Positions 5,674 to 9,324 of a stretch of DNA of 9,324 bases are shown piece after piece (position 1 is the stretch's first letter; every line of letters begins with the position of its first letter). Position numbers and translations under genes: made by a program. The notes under the pieces were generated by a model. The model was given only the letters and a program-made list of their open reading frames with translations. It was not told where the DNA came from and made no database searches. This DNA is from JAVBKB01 sp031554275 (GTDB lineage Bacteria > Bacillota > Bacilli > JARBTR01): contig JAVBKB010000010.1 of the NCBI GenBank assembly GCA_031554275.1, positions 1 to 9,324 on the forward strand, in the 5' to 3' direction.

Positions 5674-6975
5674 CTATTGCTCTTTTCCGTTGAGCTTTTG
5701 GTACACAGTTGCTAATGTCTCCTCGAATTTGCTTGTTTTCTTTGGTACATAGTATTTCTTATGTTTAATCTGATTAGGTAGGTACTGTTGAGCCACCCAA
5801 GAGTTCTCGTATTTGTGTGGATACTCGTATCCGATCCCTCGACCGAGGTGCTTTGCACTACTATAGCTTGCGTCCTTCAAGTGATCAGGTACTTCACCAT
5901 AATTTCCTTTTGAGATATCAGCCATTGCAGCATCAAGCGCTGTATAGGCAGAGTTGGATTTGGGTGAGAGACAACACTCCACGACTGCAACCGCAAGTGG
6001 AATTCTTGCTTCAGGAAATCCGAGTTTTTCAGCAGCTTGAATGGCTGCTAACATTCTAGCGCCAGCCTGTGGATTTGCGAGACCTACATCTTCATAGGAA
6101 GTGACAAGCAATCTCCGTGTCAAGCTGACAAGGTCGCCCGCTTCTATCAGTCTTCCCATGTAGTGAAGTGCAGCATTTACATCGCTACCCCGAATGGATT
6201 TTTGGAGGGCAGACATTACATCATAGTGGGCATCGCCATCTTTGTCATGTGTGAGTGCTTTACGTTGGACACATTCGGCAGCCACTTCTGAATCAATGAT
6301 GATGACGCCATCAGCATTTGCGGTTGTTGACAGCACGGCTAGCTCCAGTGCATTGAGTGCCGTGCGGACATCTCCATTTGCAGCAAATGCAAAGTGTTCA
6401 AGGGCAGCATTCTCTACTTGAATGTTCAATTCTGCAAGTCCGCCACTTGGGTGGGAGAGGGCACGTGTAAGCGCTAGCTCAATATTGGACATCTCCAGTG
6501 CCTTCAGTTCGAATATTTGGCATCTGCTTCGTAATGCTGGATTAATTGCATGGTAAGGGTTACTAGTTGTGGCACCAATCAGTGTAAGAAGTCCGCTTTC
6601 TAGATGTGGTAAAAGAAAATCCTGCTTTGGTTTGTCCAAACGATGTACTTCATCCAATAGCAGAATCAGTGGACCTGATATTTTTGCTTCATTCACAACA
6701 ATTTCTAAATCCTTCTTATTACAAGTTGCAGCATTCAAGGTGCGAAACGGAACACCGGTGCTACCAGAGATTGCACTTGCAATAGAGGTTTTCCCGATTC
6801 CGGGTGGACCGTAAAGAATCATTGATGAAAGTCTTCTCGCTTCAACCATGCGCCGAATGATTTTGCCCGCACCAACTAAGTGTTCTTGCCCAATAATGTC
6901 ATCGATGCTCTTGGGTCGCAGTTTAAAGGCTAATGGATTCATATTCAAATTCAATGAAGGTTGCAGTTTGATCAC
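5674..6975 (-). CDS. rarA: Replication-associated recombination protein A (RarA/MgsA/YrvN), AAA+ ATPase
   Basis: RarA is a clamp-loader-related AAA+ ATPase that acts at stalled replication forks with SSB. Counted from the GTG at 6973-6975, the product is 433 residues. It has Walker A GPPGIGKT (56-63), Walker B LLLLDEVHR (near D108-E109), sensor 1 GATTSNP, the arginine-finger region PALRSRC, a lid domain, and the C-terminal tetramerisation part with YEDVGLANPQ, CCLSPKSNSAY and GYEYPHKYENSW. The start is uncertain. Family members usually begin just before PLAxRMRP, matching Met12 (6940-6942, 422 residues). The only strong ribosome binding site, GAGGTGATC at 6970-6978, overlaps the GTG and is spaced for a CTG at 6964-6966. 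The gene is monocistronic and convergent with the small membrane protein gene. All key motifs are intact. Confidence 0.96.
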   Translation of the reverse strand: MIKLQPSLNLNMNPLAFKLRPKSIDDIIGQEHLVGAGKIIRRMVEARRLSSMILYGPPGIGKTSIASAISGSTGVPFRTLNAATCNKKDLEIVVNEAKISGPLILLLDEVHRLDKPKQDFLLPHLESGLLTLIGATTSNPYHAINPALRSRCQIFELKALEMSNIELALTRALSHPSGGLAELNIQVENAALEHFAFAANGDVRTALNALELAVLSTTANADGVIIIDSEVAAECVQRKALTHDKDGDAHYDVMSALQKSIRGSDVNAALHYMGRLIEAGDLVSLTRRLLVTSYEDVGLANPQAGARMLAAIQAAEKLGFPEARIPLAVAVVECCLSPKSNSAYTALDAAMADISKGNYGEVPDHLKDASYSSAKHLGRGIGYEYPHKYENSWVAQQYLPNQIKHKKYYVPKKTSKFEETLATVYQKLNGKEQ

Positions 6976-6978
6976 CTC
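6970..6978 (-). promoter_or_regulatory. Nine-base Shine-Dalgarno site of rarA
   Basis: The minus strand reads GAGGTGATC, complementary over nine bases to the usual Bacillales 16S rRNA 3' end. The GTG that opens the longest frame lies inside it and so is an unlikely start. Eight bases after GAGG comes CTG (6964-6966), in frame. The family-like ATG at 6940-6942 is 28 nt beyond the site and has no site of its own. Confidence 0.6.
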
Positions 6979-7049
6979 AATTATTTGCTCTTATTCATAG
7001 TTTAACAAAAAACAGCAACCCATGATTGATAATTTTGATTGATAGTTCA

Positions 7050-7068
7050 AGGAACAATTCAAGTTCCT
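7050..7068. repeat. Small inverted repeat between rarA and the rhomboid gene
   Basis: AGGAAC (7050-7055) and GTTCCT (7063-7068) form a 6-bp stem with a 7-nt loop. A direct repeat GATTGATA (7024-7031 and 7037-7044) lies just before it. The cluster is in the 283-bp divergent interval between rarA and the rhomboid gene and may hold operator sites. The evidence is positional only. Confidence 0.3.
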
Positions 7069-7162
7069 GCGATTTCTAAACGAAAAGATGGTACTTCAAT
7101 ACAAAATCAAATGCAATCACCAGCAAATTATCAACTGTAGCGATTTCAATTCTGCAACTATG

Positions 7163-7171
7163 TGCTACAAT
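7163..7171 (+). promoter_or_regulatory. Possible extended -10 promoter of the rhomboid gene
   Basis: TGCTACAAT matches an extended -10 (TGn plus TACAAT at 7166-7171). The -35 region is weak (TTTCAA at 7144-7149, 16-nt spacing), which extended -10 promoters tolerate. The start would be near 7178, leaving a leader of about 80 nt. Confidence 0.45.
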
Positions 7172-7258
7172 ATCCATTAAACAAGACTGAAACGCACTTT
7201 AAATAGTGATTAAACAATTTTTGGTCTTGAATGGAAAACGATATGAGGATGAGCCCAA

Positions 7259-7849
7259 ATGAAAATATTGAAAAAAATCAGCTACAATACACCAACAATA
7301 CTTACCTTTACGATTGCCGCATTTATTGTCACGACATTTAGCCACTTTACAAATGGATTTCTTGATAAAACATTTTTCTCGGTTTATGATGCATCTTTTT
7401 TGAATCCATTGACATACGTCAGGCTTTTCGGGCATGTTCTTGGACATGCATCCTTTGAGCATTTTATTGGAAATTTCTTAATTATTCTTCTGGTAGGTCC
7501 AATGTTAGAAGAAAAGTTTGGGTCGAAAAATTTGGCCTACATGATATTGCTTACAGCAGGGGTCACAGGGATTATTTACATGTTGTTTTTTCAAGACGTT
7601 GCACTTATGGGCGCAAGCGGGATAGCCTTTATGCTGATTTTGTTGAGCCCGTTTGCGAATGTAGAACGCGGGAAAATTCCACTCACTTTGATTGTTGTTG
7701 TGATCCTTTACTTTGGTAGAGAGATCTATTCAGGAATGTTTGATAGTGACAATATTGCTCAATCAGCACATCTTATTGGTGGGATTTGTGGAGCGGTTTT
7801 TGGCTATTTCTTATCCAATCGAGCAAATTATCGTTCAGCTGCAAAGTAG
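7259..7849 (+). CDS. Rhomboid-family intramembrane serine protease
   Basis: Rhomboids cleave membrane proteins within or near their transmembrane segments. The 196-residue product is a compact six-helix form. It has the HxxxN signature in the second core helix (H68-N72 in GHASFEHFIGN), the catalytic serine in GASG (118-121, Ser120), and the catalytic histidine in AHLIGG (His171) followed by a glycine-spaced helix. The Ser-His dyad is intact, so it is probably active. It lacks the cytosolic and TPR extensions of B. subtilis GluP (YqgP), and its substrate is unknown. The ATG at 7259 has GAGGATGAG upstream (7245-7252 region) at normal spacing; an ATG at 7243 is out of frame. It lies between rarA and the desulfurase, where B. 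subtilis has cymR, and is probably monocistronic. Confidence 0.93.
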   Translation: MKILKKISYNTPTILTFTIAAFIVTTFSHFTNGFLDKTFFSVYDASFLNPLTYVRLFGHVLGHASFEHFIGNFLIILLVGPMLEEKFGSKNLAYMILLTAGVTGIIYMLFFQDVALMGASGIAFMLILLSPFANVERGKIPLTLIVVVILYFGREIYSGMFDSDNIAQSAHLIGGICGAVFGYFLSNRANYRSAAK

Positions 7850-7978
7850 ACAACTATGGGTAGTCATCCTGATTCTGAATTAAAATAGTGAATTCTCCTT
7901 CTTGCTTTGTCAATAAAGATACCCAATCTATTTATTTGTGAATTTCGACATGTTTCAACCTTTATTTCATTTAATTCG

Positions 7979-7987
7979 TGATATTCT
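7979..7987 (+). promoter_or_regulatory. Weak candidate extended -10 upstream of the desulfurase gene
   Basis: TGATATTCT fits an extended -10 (hexamer TATTCT at 7982-7987), with transcription starting near 7994. No clear -35 accompanies it. It is the best candidate in the 181-bp gap after the rhomboid stop, but read-through from the rhomboid gene is also possible because no terminator is visible in between. Confidence 0.25.
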
Positions 7988-8030
7988 ATTTGAAAAGATC
8001 GTAATTTGCATAACAGGGAGAAAATATACA

Positions 8031-9164
8031 ATGAAAATGATTTACTTGGATCATGCTGCGACTACCCCGCTCCATCCAGCAGTGATTGAACAAATGATAG
8101 CAGTGATGACAAATTTTTATGGCAACCCGTCTAGTATTCATCAATTTGGGCGCGCGGCGCGGAAGGTCGTTGATAAAGCTCGTCGTGTTATTTCCCAGGA
8201 AATCAATGCAAAGCCTCAGGAAATTATTTTTACAGGTAGTGGAACAGAGGGCAATAACACGGCAATTCGCAGTGCTGTGAAAACGCAACAAAGATTTGGC
8301 AATCACATCATTACTTCAAAGATCGAACATCCAGCGGTTTTGGAAACATGTAGGCAACTTGAGAATGATGGTTTTCGGGTGACCTATCTCCCTGTTGATA
8401 AGAATGGATTTGTTTCCGTCTCTGATGTGGAAAATGCACTGACAAATGAAACAATTCTTGTATCAATCATGACTGTGAATAACGAGACAGGTGCTATCCA
8501 GCCAATCAAGGAAATCGGCGAGCTTTTGGCTGATCACCAGGCTCTTTTCCATACAGATGCCGTGCAAGGATTCGGTAGAGTTCCTTTTGATGTAGCGCAA
8601 TACCATATTGACTTTCTAACTGCTAGTGCACATAAATTGAATGGACCAAAAGGAGTTGGACTTCTCTATGTCAAACAAGGAACGCCCTTTTCGCCATTAT
8701 TGCTTGGAGGAAAGCAAGAACGTGCTCGGCGCGCTAGTACCGAAAATGTAATCTCAATCGCTGGTTTTGGAAAAGCTGTTGAAGTCAATCAGTTGGAGCG
8801 TACAAACTATCATAACAACGAGCATCTTTGTCGTGAGGCAGTGATGAAAGAGCTGGAGCATGTTGAACACTGGCAAAACACGGTTTTGGAGCAATCAACT
8901 TCTCATATTTTGAATATTAGTTTCCCGAATGTTTGTCTGGAAACATTGATGACGTCACTGGATCTTGCAGGAATTGCAATCTCAAGTGGATCAGCTTGTT
9001 CAGCAGGTTCACATGAACCTTCGCATGTGCTTTTGGCGATGTTTGGTACAAATGAACGTTCAGGAAACAACATCCGAATTAGCTTTGGCTTAGATAATTC
9101 AGTTGAAGAAGTGCAAGCGGCAGCAAGAAAGATGAAGGAACTTGTAGCGAAGCTTCAAAAATAG
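8031..9164 (+). CDS. iscS: Cysteine desulfurase (NifS/IscS family, YrvO-like)
   Basis: This PLP enzyme converts cysteine to alanine and passes the sulfur as a persulfide to acceptors. The B. subtilis homologue YrvO supplies MnmA for 2-thiouridine in tRNA. From the ATG at 8031 the product is 377 residues, normal for the family. Landmarks are the N-terminal YLDHAATTP, GSGTEGNN (about 69-76), His100 in IEHPAV, TDAVQG (D176, Q179), the PLP lysine K202 in SAHKLNGPKGVG, RRASTEN, and the catalytic loop SSGSACSAGSHEPSH with Cys323. The open frame reaches back to 7938, but the extra 31 residues are not family-like. ATG 8031 has AGGGAG at 8015-8020 with 10-nt spacing and is followed directly by the conserved IYLDHAATTP, so it is the chosen start. 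The expected partner gene mnmA is not downstream; IS30-type sequence begins there instead. Confidence 0.96.
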   Translation: MKMIYLDHAATTPLHPAVIEQMIAVMTNFYGNPSSIHQFGRAARKVVDKARRVISQEINAKPQEIIFTGSGTEGNNTAIRSAVKTQQRFGNHIITSKIEHPAVLETCRQLENDGFRVTYLPVDKNGFVSVSDVENALTNETILVSIMTVNNETGAIQPIKEIGELLADHQALFHTDAVQGFGRVPFDVAQYHIDFLTASAHKLNGPKGVGLLYVKQGTPFSPLLLGGKQERARRASTENVISIAGFGKAVEVNQLERTNYHNNEHLCREAVMKELEHVEHWQNTVLEQSTSHILNISFPNVCLETLMTSLDLAGIAISSGSACSAGSHEPSHVLLAMFGTNERSGNNIRISFGLDNSVEEVQAAARKMKELVAKLQK

Positions 9165-9181
9165 CAAATATTTTATTTACC

Positions 9182-9324
9182 TTAATTGCAATATTAAATG
9201 CAACAACTGTAGCTAGACAAAGAGTGAATAGTTAAGCTGTTTGATTTCTTCTTTGAAACATTCCAAGGGTGTTTTATAATTCAGGATTTTTCTTGGTAAG
9301 TCATTACACCAGTTCATAACTTTA
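9182..9324. mobile_element. Right-hand part of an IS30-type insertion sequence
   Basis: The transposase tail is followed by a short AT-rich end, where the terminal inverted repeat should lie. Within it, TTGCAATATTAAATGCAAC (about 9186-9204) is the best candidate, because it shares AAATGCAAC with the inverted-repeat element at 2556-2679. The exact end and any target duplication cannot be set without the other end of the element. The insertion begins no more than about 40 bp after the desulfurase stop codon. Confidence 0.65.
9213..9324 (-). CDS. IS30-family transposase, C-terminal end only (cut by the window edge)
   Basis: The minus strand encodes 36 residues and a TAG stop (9213-9215). They include CNDLPRKILNYKTPLECF, which matches the LNxRPRKxLxYxTPxExF signature near the C-terminus of IS30-family DDE transposases. 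The rest of the gene lies beyond the right edge, so intactness cannot be judged. It points toward the desulfurase gene, tail to tail. Confidence 0.85.
   Translation of the reverse strand, partial: KVMNWCNDLPRKILNYKTPLECFKEEIKQLNYSLFV

Noticed and set aside
5549..5752. 67-codon plus-strand frame after the small membrane protein
   Set aside because: It begins inside the long hairpin and overlaps the 3' end of rarA antisense. No ribosome binding site is seen and the sequence is low in coding character.
7938..8030. 31-residue N-terminal extension of the cysteine desulfurase
   Set aside because: The conserved N-terminus starts at MKMIYLDHAATTP with its own AGGGAG site. The extension is not family-like and has no ribosome binding site.

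Overview
The window reads as chromosomal DNA of a low-GC Gram-positive bacterium, most likely of the Bacillales. It is AT-rich, has strong AGGAGG-type ribosome binding sites and TATAAT-type promoters, and carries a lipobox-type lipoprotein. Its backbone genes (aspartyl-tRNA synthetase, 6S RNA, TcdA, RarA, cysteine desulfurase) follow the order I recall from Bacillus subtilis: aspS - bsrA (6S-1 RNA) - yrvM (tcdA) - yrvN (rarA) - cymR - yrvO (desulfurase) - mnmA.

Layout. Positions 150-1913 (+) hold aspS. Positions 1914-2758 hold no protein gene but carry an array of short dyads, a sigma-A-type promoter and a clear 6S RNA (about 2070-2263) with its own terminator. An orphan terminator (2356-2407) and a small element with 14-bp inverted ends (2556-2679) follow. 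A lipoprotein gene with a duplicated domain lies on the minus strand (2759-4003), ends in a 36-bp palindromic terminator, and is divergent from tcdA (4223-4957, +, TTG start). A small membrane protein (5127-5471, +) converges on rarA (5674-6975, -), with tandem repeats and a long hairpin between them. A rhomboid protease (7259-7849, +) sits where B. subtilis has cymR. The cysteine desulfurase follows (8031-9164, +). The right edge is the tail of an IS30-family transposase on the minus strand, in the place where mnmA would be expected.

Functions. The backbone genes serve translation and genome upkeep: tRNA-Asp charging, tRNA t6A37 cyclisation, sulfur delivery for tRNA thiolation and other cofactors, global control of RNA polymerase by 6S RNA, and replication-fork maintenance by RarA. 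The lipoprotein, small membrane protein, rhomboid and IS element are additions to this core.

I see no CRISPR array, defence island, prophage or toxin-antitoxin pair, and no clear undescribed multi-gene system. The most unusual observations are an AspRS whose near-invariant N-terminal loop is replaced, a lipoprotein made of two copies of an unassigned domain on a Lys/Glu/Pro stalk, mutually exclusive folds in the 6S RNA precursor, a MITE-like element, and a rarA ribosome binding site placed for a non-standard start codon.
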